Part shown: one piece after another, positions 26,648-35,820 of the stretch | Position numbering within the stretch: position 1 is the first letter of the stretch | Layout of the letters: each line of letters starts with the position of its first letter | Origin: Paenibacillus ihumii | Lineage (GTDB): Bacteria > Bacillota > Bacilli > Paenibacillales > Paenibacillaceae | DNA: 64,000 nt | Assembly (NCBI RefSeq): GCF_001403875.1 | Contig: NZ_LN884299.1 | Location: forward strand, 1,116,117 to 1,180,116 | Reading direction: 5' to 3' | Notes under the pieces: generated by a model | What the model was told of the DNA's origin: nothing | Database searches by the model: none | What the model saw: the letters and a program-made list of their open reading frames with translations, nothing else | Translations under genes and position numbers: made by a program

Positions 26648-27670
26648 ATGTTAATCGGCTCGCAAACCTGGAGGTTCGCCTCCAAGCCTGCCATTATTGG
26701 CGCTGCGGCGGTGGTCGGCCCCGAAGAGGGGGCTGGGCCGCTGTCCGCGGATTTCGATTTCACCTATGACAACCTTGAAATCGATGAGAAGACATGGGAG
26801 AAGGCCGAACGCAAGCTGTTGGAGCACGCTTCTGCTCTTGCGCTCGTTCATGCCGGGATTTCCAAGGACGAGCTGCAAATATTCATTGGCGGAGATTTGA
26901 TGAACCAGATCATCAGCGCCACATTTGCGGCAAGGAGAATCGCTGTTCCGTACCTTGGCGTGTTCGGGGCGTGCTCCACCTCGATGGAGAGCCTCGCCCT
27001 GGCCGCCCTGATTGTAGATTCGGGCGCAGCCCGGTATGCGATGGCCGGCACGGCCAGTCATAATTGTACGGCGGAGAAGCAGTTCCGCTATCCGACCGAA
27101 TATGGGTCACAGAAGCCGCCGACGGCCCAGTATACGATTACAGGCGCAGGCTGTGCCGTCGTATCCTCGCAAGGCACCGGGCCGAAGATTACCTATGCTA
27201 CGATCGGCCAAATCCAGGATCTTGGCGTGAAGGATCCCTTCAACATGGGAGAAGCGATGGCTCCCGCAGCCGCCGATACGATTGTGGCCCATTTTCGCGA
27301 TACCGGCCGGTCCCCTGATGACTATGATCTCATTATTACGGGAGATCTCGCTTCTGTGGGACATGCTATTGTGAAGGATATGCTGAACAAGGATGGGCTG
27401 GCCATGGCCGGGACGGAGTTCAAGGACTGCGGCCTGATGATCTATGACCGGGAGAAGCAGCCTTATGTGCTGGCGGGAGGCAGCGGCTGCGGTTGTTCAG
27501 CGGTCGTCACTTACGGTCATATTCTGAAGAAATTAAAACAACGAGAGCTTACCCGGGTACTGGTCATTGCGACCGGAGCACTGCTGTCGCCTCTGTCCTA
27601 TCAGCAGGGTGAGAGCATCCCTTGCATCGCTCATGCGGTAGCTCTGGAAATGGAGGATGTTGGGCAATGA
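26648..27670 (+). CDS. spoVAD: Stage V sporulation protein AD
   Basis: Soluble, peripheral subunit of the SpoVA complex, 340 residues with a thiolase-like fold that binds dipicolinic acid. The start LIGSQTWRFASKPAIIGAA and the internal GVFGACSTSMESLALAA (with a thiolase-type Cys region) are typical, as are DLIITGDLASVGH and GGSGCGCSAVV. It is translated from an ATG two bases after the spoVAC stop and overlaps spoVAE by the ATGA motif. Only AC, AD and AE are present here, the minimal set seen outside Bacillus. Confidence 0.96.
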   Translation: MLIGSQTWRFASKPAIIGAAAVVGPEEGAGPLSADFDFTYDNLEIDEKTWEKAERKLLEHASALALVHAGISKDELQIFIGGDLMNQIISATFAARRIAVPYLGVFGACSTSMESLALAALIVDSGAARYAMAGTASHNCTAEKQFRYPTEYGSQKPPTAQYTITGAGCAVVSSQGTGPKITYATIGQIQDLGVKDPFNMGEAMAPAAADTIVAHFRDTGRSPDDYDLIITGDLASVGHAIVKDMLNKDGLAMAGTEFKDCGLMIYDREKQPYVLAGGSGCGCSAVVTYGHILKKLKQRELTRVLVIATGALLSPLSYQQGESIPCIAHAVALEMEDVGQ

Positions 27671-28017
27671 TTTTTCTGTGGGCGTTTATCGTCGGAGGAT
27701 TGTTCTGCGTTGTCGGGCAATTGATGTTCGACGTTCTCAAGCTGACTCCGGCCCATACGATGAGTACGCTGGTTGTGGTGGGCGCTGTAATGGATGCGTT
27801 CGGGTGGTATGATCCGCTTGTGAAATTCGCCGGCGCCGGAGCCTCTGTACCGATAACAAGCTTCGGCAACTCGCTGGTGCACGGGGCATTGACTGAGCTG
27901 CAGAAGGATGGCTGGATCGGGGTTATTACCGGCATATTCGAAGTGACCAGCGCCGGGATCTCGGCTGCGATCATTTTCTCGTTCCTGGCTGCCCTTGTCG
28001 TCCGTCCGAGAGGTTAA
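27667..28017 (+). CDS. spoVAE: Stage V sporulation protein AE (SpoVAEb)
   Basis: Small membrane protein of 116 residues, mostly hydrophobic, sharing the VPITSFGNSLV motif with SpoVAC. It starts at ATG 27667, which overlaps the spoVAD stop (ATGA), with GGAGG inside the end of spoVAD. It is the third gene of the spoVA operon for dipicolinate transport. A strong terminator 13 bp after the stop closes the operon. Confidence 0.94.
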   Translation: MIFLWAFIVGGLFCVVGQLMFDVLKLTPAHTMSTLVVVGAVMDAFGWYDPLVKFAGAGASVPITSFGNSLVHGALTELQKDGWIGVITGIFEVTSAGISAAIIFSFLAALVVRPRG

Positions 28018-28029
28018 TTTGTTAAAGGG

Positions 28030-28074
28030 AATCCCCGCTAAAGCGCCATAATGCTTTAGCGGGGATTTTTTTCC
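28030..28074 (+). terminator. Terminator of the spoVA operon
   Basis: AATCCCCGCTAAAGC pairs perfectly with GCTTTAGCGGGGATT over an 8-base loop, and more T follow. Confidence 0.95.
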
Positions 28075-28152
28075 TTAAGTGTACTTCCCCTCCCTACTTC
28101 ATGTACAATAAGTATAGGTTGTGACGAATTATGTCTTAGGAGGAAATCATTG

Positions 28153-29109
28153 ATGCCCGTAAGAGAGCAATCGATACAAACGATGTCAGCCGTTCGAGCG
28201 AACCTGGAATCCTGCATATTGGGAAAAGAATTTGAAATCACTCTTCTTCTCACTGCTCTTCTTGCCGGAGGCCACGTATTGATCGAGGATGTGCCCGGCA
28301 CGGGAAAGACCCAGCTCATCAAAGCGATGGCTAGATCCATGAGCGGAGACTATCGACGCATCCAATGCAATCCCGACATTTTACCGAGCGATATTACGGG
28401 AGTATCCGTATTTCACCCGCATGAAGAACGTTTCGTATTCCGGCCGGGACCGGTTATGACGAATATTCTGCTGGCTGATGAGATTAACCGGGCAACGACG
28501 AAGACGCAGTCTGCCCTGCTAGAGGTGATGGAGGAACGCAGAGTAACGGCGGACGGCCATACATATGATCTGCCCCATCCCTTTATGCTCTGTGCCACGC
28601 AGAACCCGATCGACTTCGAGGGAACCTATATGCTGCCCGAGGCTCAGCTGGATCGTTTTATGATGAAAATCTCGATGGGCTATCCCGATGAGGCGACGGA
28701 GAAGGCGATGCTGCGATTCCATACCAAGGGCCAGCCCGTAGAACAGTTGGTGGCAGTGACCAGCATGGATGAAATCGCCGCGGTTCAAGAGGAGATCCGC
28801 GATGTTTATTTGAGCGATGCCTTGAGCGATTATTTGCTTGGCATCGTCCGCCGCACCCGGGAGCATGATGCCGTCATTCTTGGCGCCAGCCCGCGGGCAT
28901 CGCTCGCTTTCGTAATGGCTGTTAAAGCGTATGCCTTCCTCCAGGAACGGGATTACGTTATTCCCGACGATATTAAGACGCTGGCGCCCTACGTGCTTGG
29001 ACACCGGATTCTGCTTCGTCCCGAAGCCCGGCTTGGCAGCATGAGCTCCCAGCAGGTGATTCAGCAAATCATTAACCAGGCGCATGTGCCTGTATCTTCG
29101 GTAGGTTGA
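28153..29109 (+). CDS. MoxR-family AAA+ ATPase
   Basis: Cytoplasmic ATPase of 318 residues. Walker A is GTGKT (residues 49-53, in VPGTGKTQL), Walker B is LLADEIN (Asp109, Glu110), and there is a sensor ATQNPIDFEGTY motif. MoxR proteins act as chaperone-like partners of von Willebrand or DUF58 proteins. Here a DUF58 gene and a transglutaminase-domain gene follow with short gaps, the widely conserved three-gene unit of unknown exact role. The ATG at 28153 is nine bases after AGGAGG; an in-frame TTG just before it is less likely. Confidence 0.93.
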   Translation: MPVREQSIQTMSAVRANLESCILGKEFEITLLLTALLAGGHVLIEDVPGTGKTQLIKAMARSMSGDYRRIQCNPDILPSDITGVSVFHPHEERFVFRPGPVMTNILLADEINRATTKTQSALLEVMEERRVTADGHTYDLPHPFMLCATQNPIDFEGTYMLPEAQLDRFMMKISMGYPDEATEKAMLRFHTKGQPVEQLVAVTSMDEIAAVQEEIRDVYLSDALSDYLLGIVRRTREHDAVILGASPRASLAFVMAVKAYAFLQERDYVIPDDIKTLAPYVLGHRILLRPEARLGSMSSQQVIQQIINQAHVPVSSVG

Positions 29110-29113
29110 TAAG

Positions 29114-30364
29114 ATGCGGGCTCTGCTTAGCACATGGAAAACAGGCGTACGTTTGTTGAAATATTGGAAGGTGGTCTTCCTATGGCTGGCGTGTCTTCTT
29201 TATCTATTATTCCAGGGCGGCAAAACTTCATTGATGTTATTCGCAATGGTTAACCTTCTTGCAGGGTATTGGCTTTTCGTTAGCCTGTGGGGAGTTCGCC
29301 GCATTCAGGGAAGCCGGACTTTGCTGTCTGCAGATGGAGAGCAATTCCTGCTTCAGGCTGGGGATCGGGCTCAGATTAGGCTGAAGCTGCAGCTCCCTCG
29401 TCTGATGCCGCTGCCGTATATTATCGCTCGGGAGGTTATGAGGCGTCATAACGGCGATTCCTGGGTGTTCGAGGACAGCGTTGTTCCCCAGATTCGCGGC
29501 CAAGCGGAGCTCGTGTATAACACCCCTCCGCTGGAACGGGGACAATATGAATTTGCCGGAACGGAATGCAGATCTGAGGATATTTTCGGACTCATGGAGC
29601 ATAAGGGAGAATTTCAGGCCCCGGGGCAGTTCCGCGTGCTTCCAAGAACGGTATTTATCCCGCATTGGCAGCTTTATAGCCGAAATTCGAGGCTGCCGGG
29701 ACCGGAAACGGCGTTCTCCAACTCCCGGCGGGAGAGCACGCAAATCAACGGGGTCCGCGATTACGTCTACGGCGACCGGATTTCAAGAATACACTGGAAT
29801 GCTACGGCGAAGACCGGCACCTGGAAATCGAAGGAATTCGAGCATGAATCCCTTCCGAAGACCGTACTGGTTCTGGATGCGAGCACGAGCAGCTACGGAT
29901 CTTCGCAGCAATTTGAATTGGCGGTGTCCGTCTGCGCCTCATTGCTCGAATATGGGCTGCGGGAAAGGATCAGCATGGGGCTTTGCACGCTTGGCAAGGA
30001 ACTGCGCAGATTCGCGCCAGCTGAAGGATACATCGAGCGGCAGCAAATGATCCAGCACCTGGTGGATATCGATGCGGACGGCAGCGGCAGCCATCAAAGG
30101 CGGCTGGATGAGATCCGCGATTTTTTCCCGGAAAGCTCCTTCTTCATTTGGATTAGTCCTGCCGGAGATCAGACGGCGGCCGCTGTGCTTGGCTGGGCGA
30201 GAATGCAGCGGATGACGCCTTATCATATTCAGGTCACAACGCCCGGTCAAGGAGCAGGAATGCGGAAATCCCGGCAAACGGCCATGGATCCTGGGGGGAT
30301 ACGTGGAGTGTGTGTCTCCTCCCTGCAGGAGCTTCCTGTCGCGATGGGAGGGGGGACGGCATGA
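29114..30364 (+). CDS. DUF58 domain protein (MoxR partner)
   Basis: Protein of 416 residues with two membrane spans near the N-terminus (about 16-32 and 38-56), a beta-rich middle, and the DUF58 core (about 200-290), including GVRDYVYGDRISRIHWNATA, followed by a vWA-like region (VLVLDAS). It is four bases downstream of the MoxR gene and overlaps the next gene by ATGA, so the three are translated together. By analogy with MoxR systems it may assist assembly or maturation of a membrane or wall protein. The precise function is unknown. Confidence 0.9.
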   Translation: MRALLSTWKTGVRLLKYWKVVFLWLACLLYLLFQGGKTSLMLFAMVNLLAGYWLFVSLWGVRRIQGSRTLLSADGEQFLLQAGDRAQIRLKLQLPRLMPLPYIIAREVMRRHNGDSWVFEDSVVPQIRGQAELVYNTPPLERGQYEFAGTECRSEDIFGLMEHKGEFQAPGQFRVLPRTVFIPHWQLYSRNSRLPGPETAFSNSRRESTQINGVRDYVYGDRISRIHWNATAKTGTWKSKEFEHESLPKTVLVLDASTSSYGSSQQFELAVSVCASLLEYGLRERISMGLCTLGKELRRFAPAEGYIERQQMIQHLVDIDADGSGSHQRRLDEIRDFFPESSFFIWISPAGDQTAAAVLGWARMQRMTPYHIQVTTPGQGAGMRKSRQTAMDPGGIRGVCVSSLQELPVAMGGGTA

Positions 30365-32598
30365 ATAGAACCGCCCAGCCGCTTGAGCCCAGATGGTACA
30401 GGTTCTTCGTTCTTCTATGGATGATAATTATCGCTTTCCAATGGGTAGATTATACGAAGTATATGTGGTACCGGGAGACGACGGTTCTCGTTACTGCTAC
30501 GCTGATTGCCGTTGCTTTATGTGAAGCTCTGCTGCATTCCCGCGCTTGGTTAAATTGGGCGATGAAGTCCCTTGCCGTCATAGTCATTCTTCAAATTGTA
30601 CTCGGCACTTATATTTATTATCCCAGCGGACCGCTCTTTCCAGATCAGGCTGGCCAATTTCTGGGGAACGTGTCTCCTTATGTCTGGTTCTCCCTGGCCG
30701 CCTGGGGACTGTTTGATTTACTGATCCGCCTCTTGACGGACAGATTCAAAATATTGATCTTCCTGAGCTGCAATCTGCTTGCCCTGACGATACTGGATTC
30801 ATTCACTTCCTATTATTTATGGGGCAACGTGGCTTGGCTTGTATTCGCCGGATTGGGTTGGCTCGTATGCTTGCATTTCCGCCAATTTCAGCTTAAATAC
30901 CCGGAAGGGTGGGTAAAGCTGCGCAAAGAGCCGCTAAAGATTACACTGAATATTTTCGTTATTTTTGCCTCAGTGCTGCTGATAGGCATCAGCATGCCTT
31001 CGGTCTCTCCGACTTTAACCGATCCGTATTCCGCCTGGAAGAAAAGAGGGCCCGAAATTGCGCCTGCGCCGGGAGCTGCTCCATCCAGTGATACGAGCGT
31101 TGCAACGACGCCGAATTCCACTGAAGAAGTCATGTCCGGCTATAGCCGGGACGATACCAAATTGGGAGGCGGATTCGAATTCAGCTACAGTCCGGTCATG
31201 AATGTGAGCTCTGATGTTCGCTCGTATTGGCGAGGAGAGACGCGCCGGATATATACCGGTACTGGCTGGGCTGATTTAAGCAAGGAAGGGCGAGATACGG
31301 AATTCTACGGAGGAGGACCTGATAGCGAGCCGCTGGTGAACCGCGACGCGGGCAAGATGAAGACTCGCAGAGTGGAGCAAATCGTGACGATGCAGACGGA
31401 TCTTTCCTATCCGGTCTTGTTCGGCGGTTACTCGATCAGTAGTGTGGAGCTGCTGGAGGAGGAAGCAGCCCGGCCGCGGATGAACTGGGCGAGCAGGGAA
31501 GCAGAGCTTCATTGGAACGGGTACCGGGGGGCCGATCCGGGCGACGATTATCCAAGACGCTATAAGGTTGTCGCCGAGATCCCGCTCATTCCGGTGGACG
31601 AGCTCAGGCAGATGAGCTATGATGCGCTGTACTCATCCCGCAGCGTGGACAGCGAATATTTGCAAATTCCGTCCGGTTTTCCGCAAAGGGTGCGCGATCT
31701 GGCGAAAGAGGTTACGGCGGAGGGCAGTACGCCTTATGAGAAAATGGAGCTGCTGCAGGCTTATTTGCGGCAGAACTACGAATATACGAACAAGCCCGAT
31801 TTGTCCCGCAAGCAAAGCGAGGATTTCGTCGACAGCTTTTTGTTTGAAATCAAGCAGGGCTATTGCGATTATTATTCGACCTCGATGGTCATGATGGCGC
31901 GTTCTCTGCAAATTCCCGCGAGATGGGTCAAGGGTTATGCGCCAGGCAGCATGCCCAGCGAGACAATGCTTCAGCAATATCCGGGAATGGAGAGCGGCTA
32001 CAGCGTGAGCAATTCGGATGCGCATTCCTGGGTCGAGCTGTATTTTGGCGAGGAATACGGCTGGATTCCGTTTGAACCGACTCCAGGCTTTGATACGACG
32101 CTGCTGACCCCTGAGGAGGAAGGCGAAGAGACATGGACTGAGGAGCTGGAGGCGGATAGCCCGGGCAGCGCGGAGCCGACCAGTATGCTGGGCGATGTAG
32201 ACCCAAGGACGCTGCGCTGGGTTTTTGGCTTATCGGTGACTGCTCTCGTTTTGTCACTGCTGTATTTGATCCGGCATGAGCTTCGTCTGGCGCTGGTGAG
32301 AATCCGGCTGGGACGCAGCCTGACCTTGGCTGAGCAGATATCCTTCGAGGTTCTCGGTATCGTTCGCCGATTGCGGCGGCACGGACTGTACAGGGAAGAG
32401 CACGAGACGCTGCGGGAAGCCTTCGAGCGCTGGGAGCTGAGCCAGCCGCAGTGGTCGGAGCTGCTGCGCCCTCTGCTGATAAGCTTCGAGAAAGCCAACT
32501 ATAGCCCGGACACCGTATTGCCGGCGCATCTTGAGGAAGTAAGGGATCTGTCGCGCAAGCTGAGCAAGGCGATCCGGGGGAGAAAGAAATCCCGGTAA
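30361..32598 (+). CDS. TgpA-like membrane protein with transglutaminase domain
   Basis: Membrane protein of 745 residues; start ATG 30361 (GGGAGG upstream) overlaps the DUF58 stop. About six N-terminal membrane spans (residues 15-220, DUF3488-like) lead to an extracellular part with a transglutaminase-like core: Cys502 in KQGYCDYYSTSMVM and His555 in NSDAHSWVELYF. The third residue of the triad is in WIPFEPTPGFD, where Glu replaces the usual Asp. A last membrane helix (about 620-640) precedes a cytoplasmic DUF4129-like tail. It completes the MoxR/DUF58/TgpA unit, proposed to act on proteins or peptidoglycan-linked substrates at the surface. Confidence 0.9.
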   Translation: MNRTAQPLEPRWYRFFVLLWMIIIAFQWVDYTKYMWYRETTVLVTATLIAVALCEALLHSRAWLNWAMKSLAVIVILQIVLGTYIYYPSGPLFPDQAGQFLGNVSPYVWFSLAAWGLFDLLIRLLTDRFKILIFLSCNLLALTILDSFTSYYLWGNVAWLVFAGLGWLVCLHFRQFQLKYPEGWVKLRKEPLKITLNIFVIFASVLLIGISMPSVSPTLTDPYSAWKKRGPEIAPAPGAAPSSDTSVATTPNSTEEVMSGYSRDDTKLGGGFEFSYSPVMNVSSDVRSYWRGETRRIYTGTGWADLSKEGRDTEFYGGGPDSEPLVNRDAGKMKTRRVEQIVTMQTDLSYPVLFGGYSISSVELLEEEAARPRMNWASREAELHWNGYRGADPGDDYPRRYKVVAEIPLIPVDELRQMSYDALYSSRSVDSEYLQIPSGFPQRVRDLAKEVTAEGSTPYEKMELLQAYLRQNYEYTNKPDLSRKQSEDFVDSFLFEIKQGYCDYYSTSMVMMARSLQIPARWVKGYAPGSMPSETMLQQYPGMESGYSVSNSDAHSWVELYFGEEYGWIPFEPTPGFDTTLLTPEEEGEETWTEELEADSPGSAEPTSMLGDVDPRTLRWVFGLSVTALVLSLLYLIRHELRLALVRIRLGRSLTLAEQISFEVLGIVRRLRRHGLYREEHETLREAFERWELSQPQWSELLRPLLISFEKANYSPDTVLPAHLEEVRDLSRKLSKAIRGRKKSR

Positions 32599-32680
32599 AA
32601 TTCCGGGTAGAGATTGAAGCAGACATGAAATATATGGAGCTATTCATGATCGGATTAGCAGGGAATTGCATGTTCTTCCG

Positions 32681-32721
32681 AAAAGTCCCCGATGCTTGCA
32701 ACGGGGACGTTTTCTTTTTTA
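32681..32721 (+). terminator. Terminator after the MoxR/DUF58/TgpA operon
   Basis: AAAAGTCCCCG pairs with CGGGGACGTTTT over a short loop and is followed by CTTTTTT. Confidence 0.88.
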
Positions 32722-32785
32722 AAATATAAGGAAGTCGCGGGAAGATTGTGGTATAGTTTGTCGTATGAAACCGAGGTGAACGTAT

Positions 32786-33310
32786 TTGTTTGAGAGATTT
32801 TTGCCGAAGCTGAGAGTAAACAGCGTATTTGATATTGACTTGGAAAGTCTTTACGCGCAAGGGTACCGGGGGATTATTACGGACTTGGACAATACCCTTG
32901 TCGGGGCAAAGGCTCCATTAGCGACGCCCGAGCTCGTCGAGTGGTTCGAAAAAGTAAAGAAATTCGGGTTTAAACTCGTCATTGTGTCAAACAATAATCT
33001 GGACAGGGTGTCGAAGTTCGCTACCCCTTTAAATATCGAGTTTGTGCATGCGGCAAGGAAGCCGCTCGGCCCTGCCTTCCGCAGAGCGCTTAGCATGATG
33101 GGACTAGCCCCGAAGGAAGTCATCGTAGTCGGCGACCAGCTGATGACCGATGTATACGGGGGCAATCGCCTGGGACTGTTCACGGTATTGGTGCTGCCGA
33201 TCGCGTCAAGCGATGAGGGCCTTGGTACGAGATTTAACCGCCGGCTGGAACGAATCGTCAAGCATCGGCTTCATAAGAGCGGACTATGGCTGGAGGAGGA
33301 GAACAAATGA
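32786..33310 (+). CDS. yqeG: YqeG family HAD IIIA-type phosphatase
   Basis: Cytoplasmic HAD-superfamily phosphatase of 174 residues. Motif I is DLDNTL (residues 33-38), motif II lies in VIVSNN, and motif III/IV is KPLGPAFRRAL with VVGDQLMTDVYGGNRLG. It starts at TTG 32786, five bases after GAGGTGAA. It heads the conserved yqeG-yqeH-aroE-yqeI-nadD-yqeK-rsfS-yqeM cluster and overlaps yqeH by ATGA. Its physiological substrate is not established; related eukaryotic proteins are phosphatidylglycerophosphate phosphatases. Confidence 0.94.
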   Translation: MFERFLPKLRVNSVFDIDLESLYAQGYRGIITDLDNTLVGAKAPLATPELVEWFEKVKKFGFKLVIVSNNNLDRVSKFATPLNIEFVHAARKPLGPAFRRALSMMGLAPKEVIVVGDQLMTDVYGGNRLGLFTVLVLPIASSDEGLGTRFNRRLERIVKHRLHKSGLWLEEENK

Positions 33311-34434
33311 GAGAGGAACAGGGCGTAATGAACGCCGAGCGCTGCAGCGGCTGCGGCATCAAGCTGCAGAGCGAGCATAAGGATCAGCCCGGATACGTGC
33401 CAGCGCAGGCCATTCAGAAGGAAATGGTCATTTGCCAGCGCTGCTTCCGGATTAAGAATTATAATGAATCCTCTTCCATTACGGTGGAGCAGGATGAATT
33501 CCTACGGCTGTTGAGCCAGATCGGCAGCAAACAGGCGCTTGTTATTCACATTGTAGACATTTTCGATTTCCAAGGGAGTGTTATTTCGGGCTTGCAGCGG
33601 TTCATCGGCAACAATCCCGTATTGCTGGCGGTGAATAAAATCGATTTGCTGCCGAAGGTAACCAACTGGAATAAAGTCCGCAACTGGGTGCAGAAGGAAG
33701 CGAAGGAAGCCGGACTAAAGGTGGAGGATATCGTCCTCTGCAGCGCCAAGCAGAACAGCGGATTCGATCGCCTGCTGGAAGCTGTTGCCGAGCTTCGCGG
33801 CGATCGCGATGTATACGTCGTCGGAGCCACTAATGTCGGCAAATCGACGCTGATCAACCGGCTTATCCGCGATTACAGCGATTTGGATCAGGAGCTGACC
33901 GTATCGCGCTACCCGGGAACTACGCTGGATATGGTACATATTCCATTGGATGACGGCCGCGCGATCATAGACACGCCGGGAATCGTGTATCCTTCTCGAT
34001 TCAGCGAGCTGGTAAGCCCGGAGGATCTGGGCTCCATCCTGCCCGACAAACCGATCAAACCGGCCGTGTATCAGCTGAACGAAGGGCAGACACTGTTCTT
34101 TGGAGCTTTTGGACGTTTTGATTTCATTCAAGGAGAGCGCCAATCATTCACCTGCTTCGTAAGCGGCCGGACGCCGATCCACCGAACGAAGCTGGAGAAA
34201 GCGGATGAGCTGTTCAAGGTGCATGGCGGAGAGCTTCTCTCTCCGCCCTCGCGCGACAATCTGCAGAAGCTGCCAGAATTCACGCGGCATGAATTCCGAA
34301 TCCCAAGGGGAAGCCGTCTGGACGTATTCATTTCAGGCCTCGGCTGGATCAAGATCAACGGCGAGAATGGCTGCGTCGTTGCTGCCCATGTCCCGAAAGG
34401 GATCAAGGTTATGGTTCGTCCATCGCTAATTTAA
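33307..34434 (+). CDS. yqeH: Circularly permuted GTPase YqeH, 30S ribosome biogenesis
   Basis: GTPase of 375 residues needed for assembly of the small ribosomal subunit. A zinc-finger pair (Cys13-x2-Cys16 and Cys43-x2-Cys46) precedes the permuted G domain: G4 NKID (110-113) comes before G1 GATNVGKST (173-181) and G3 DTPG (222-225), the order that defines this group. The start ATG 33307 lies in the ATGA overlap with yqeG, with GGAGGAGG upstream; a second ATG at 33328 is possible. The C-terminal domain (about 260-375) would bind RNA. Confidence 0.96.
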   Translation: MREEQGVMNAERCSGCGIKLQSEHKDQPGYVPAQAIQKEMVICQRCFRIKNYNESSSITVEQDEFLRLLSQIGSKQALVIHIVDIFDFQGSVISGLQRFIGNNPVLLAVNKIDLLPKVTNWNKVRNWVQKEAKEAGLKVEDIVLCSAKQNSGFDRLLEAVAELRGDRDVYVVGATNVGKSTLINRLIRDYSDLDQELTVSRYPGTTLDMVHIPLDDGRAIIDTPGIVYPSRFSELVSPEDLGSILPDKPIKPAVYQLNEGQTLFFGAFGRFDFIQGERQSFTCFVSGRTPIHRTKLEKADELFKVHGGELLSPPSRDNLQKLPEFTRHEFRIPRGSRLDVFISGLGWIKINGENGCVVAAHVPKGIKVMVRPSLI

Positions 34435-34572
34435 TTTGACTTGTCTGAAATGACTTACTAGACTGGAATCCATTGAATTAGTTAAATTGCTGTTGGTTAA
34501 ATTTGCTGAATTAGATTTAGTAATCGGGAAAAGCGTGCTTTCAGGTTTGAAAGAGGGAGGCTGGAGAGCAGA

Positions 34573-35442
34573 ATGGGTAATGAATTAAAGGGGAACGGCG
34601 GACTGCCGCTGCTGTTCGGCGTTATGGGCGATCCGATCTCCCAAACGAAGTCGCCGGCGATGCATAGTGCGGCCCTGGAAGCTGCCGGCCTCGCAGGCAC
34701 ATACGTTCCGCTGCATGTCAAGCCGGAGCGGCTGGGGGATGCCATTAAGGGCATCACAGCTCTAGGCTATCGCGGCGTTAACGTAACCGTGCCGCATAAG
34801 GTGGATGTCATGAAATACGTAGACGTGATTGATGAAGCCGCGAAGCAAATCGGCGCTGTCAATACGATCGTCAACGAGGACGGCGTTCTTACCGGCTACA
34901 ACACGGATGGAATAGGCTATATTCGCTCTCTCAAGGAAGAGGCCGTTGCCGACTTGTCCGGCAAGCATGTGCTGGTGATCGGCTGCGGCGGTGCGGCGCG
35001 TGGCATCGTATATGCGCTGCTGCAGGAGAAGCCGGGAAGCGTCGTCGTCGCTAACCGGACGATCGGTAAAGCGCAGGAACTGGCTGACGAGTGGTCCCAT
35101 CTAGGGGATATCAGCGCGTGTAAAATGGAGGAGCTTGCCAATCTGCTGCAAGAGAGCCATATCGACATTGTCATTAATACGACATCGGTCGGGATGTATC
35201 CTAGGACTGGCGAGCTGCCGATTCCCGCAGAGCTTCTTGCGCCTCACATGGTCGTTAGCGATCTGATTTATAATCCGCTGAAGACCGAGCTGCTGCTTAG
35301 AGCAGAGTCAATCGGCTGCCGCATTCACAACGGCCTAGGCATGTTCGTGTACCAGGGCGCTTACGCCTTCGAGTATTGGACGGGGCGCCCTGCGCCGGTT
35401 GAAGCGATGCGTGCCGCCGTTTTAAGCAGCTTGCAGGCATAA
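34573..35442 (+). CDS. aroE: Shikimate dehydrogenase
   Basis: Cytoplasmic NADP-dependent dehydrogenase that reduces 3-dehydroshikimate to shikimate in aromatic amino-acid synthesis; 289 residues. Visible: GDPISQTKSPAMHSAALEAA at the substrate site, catalytic Lys76 in NVTVPHK, catalytic Asp112 in YNTDG, and the dinucleotide-binding GCGGAARG at about 137. GGAGG precedes the ATG by 12 bases. It keeps the synteny of the B. subtilis yqe cluster, where the same gene is called aroD. The 138-bp gap before it shows no clear terminator or promoter. Confidence 0.97.
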   Translation: MGNELKGNGGLPLLFGVMGDPISQTKSPAMHSAALEAAGLAGTYVPLHVKPERLGDAIKGITALGYRGVNVTVPHKVDVMKYVDVIDEAAKQIGAVNTIVNEDGVLTGYNTDGIGYIRSLKEEAVADLSGKHVLVIGCGGAARGIVYALLQEKPGSVVVANRTIGKAQELADEWSHLGDISACKMEELANLLQESHIDIVINTTSVGMYPRTGELPIPAELLAPHMVVSDLIYNPLKTELLLRAESIGCRIHNGLGMFVYQGAYAFEYWTGRPAPVEAMRAAVLSSLQA

Positions 35443-35508
35443 TCTTCGCTCATATATCTCATCTTTAACATAAGCAGGACATTTGAATATTAAGGGGTTT
35501 TGTATTAC

Positions 35509-35799
35509 ATGCTTACGGGAAAACAAAAACGTTATTTGCGCAGCCTGGCGCACCATCTTCAGCCGATTTTCCAGGTCGGAAAGGGCGGAACGAATGAGCA
35601 GGTGATTCGGCATATTTCGGAAGCGCTGGAGCGCCGCGAATTGATCAAGGTGTCGATTCTGAACAACAATCTGGACGATCCGCAGGAGATCGCAGCTGAG
35701 CTGGCTGCGGGGGCAGACGCCGAGCTGGTACAGCTGATCGGCAGAACGATCGTACTGTACAAGGAATCGCGGGAATATAAGCAAATTGAGCTGCCTTAA
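35509..35799 (+). CDS. yqeI: YhbY/YqeI family RNA-binding protein
   Basis: Small CRM-domain RNA-binding protein of 96 residues linked to ribosome assembly. LTGKQKRYLRSLAHHLQPIF at the N-terminus, then VGKGGTNEQVIRHISEALE with the GxxG-like loop, and GRTIVLYKES at the end are diagnostic. The ATG at 35509 is preferred; AAGGGG lies about 12 bases upstream. It sits between aroE and nadD as in Bacillus. Confidence 0.95.
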   Translation: MLTGKQKRYLRSLAHHLQPIFQVGKGGTNEQVIRHISEALERRELIKVSILNNNLDDPQEIAAELAAGADAELVQLIGRTIVLYKESREYKQIELP

Positions 35800-35820
35800 G
35801 CCGGGCCGGGAGGGATTGGT

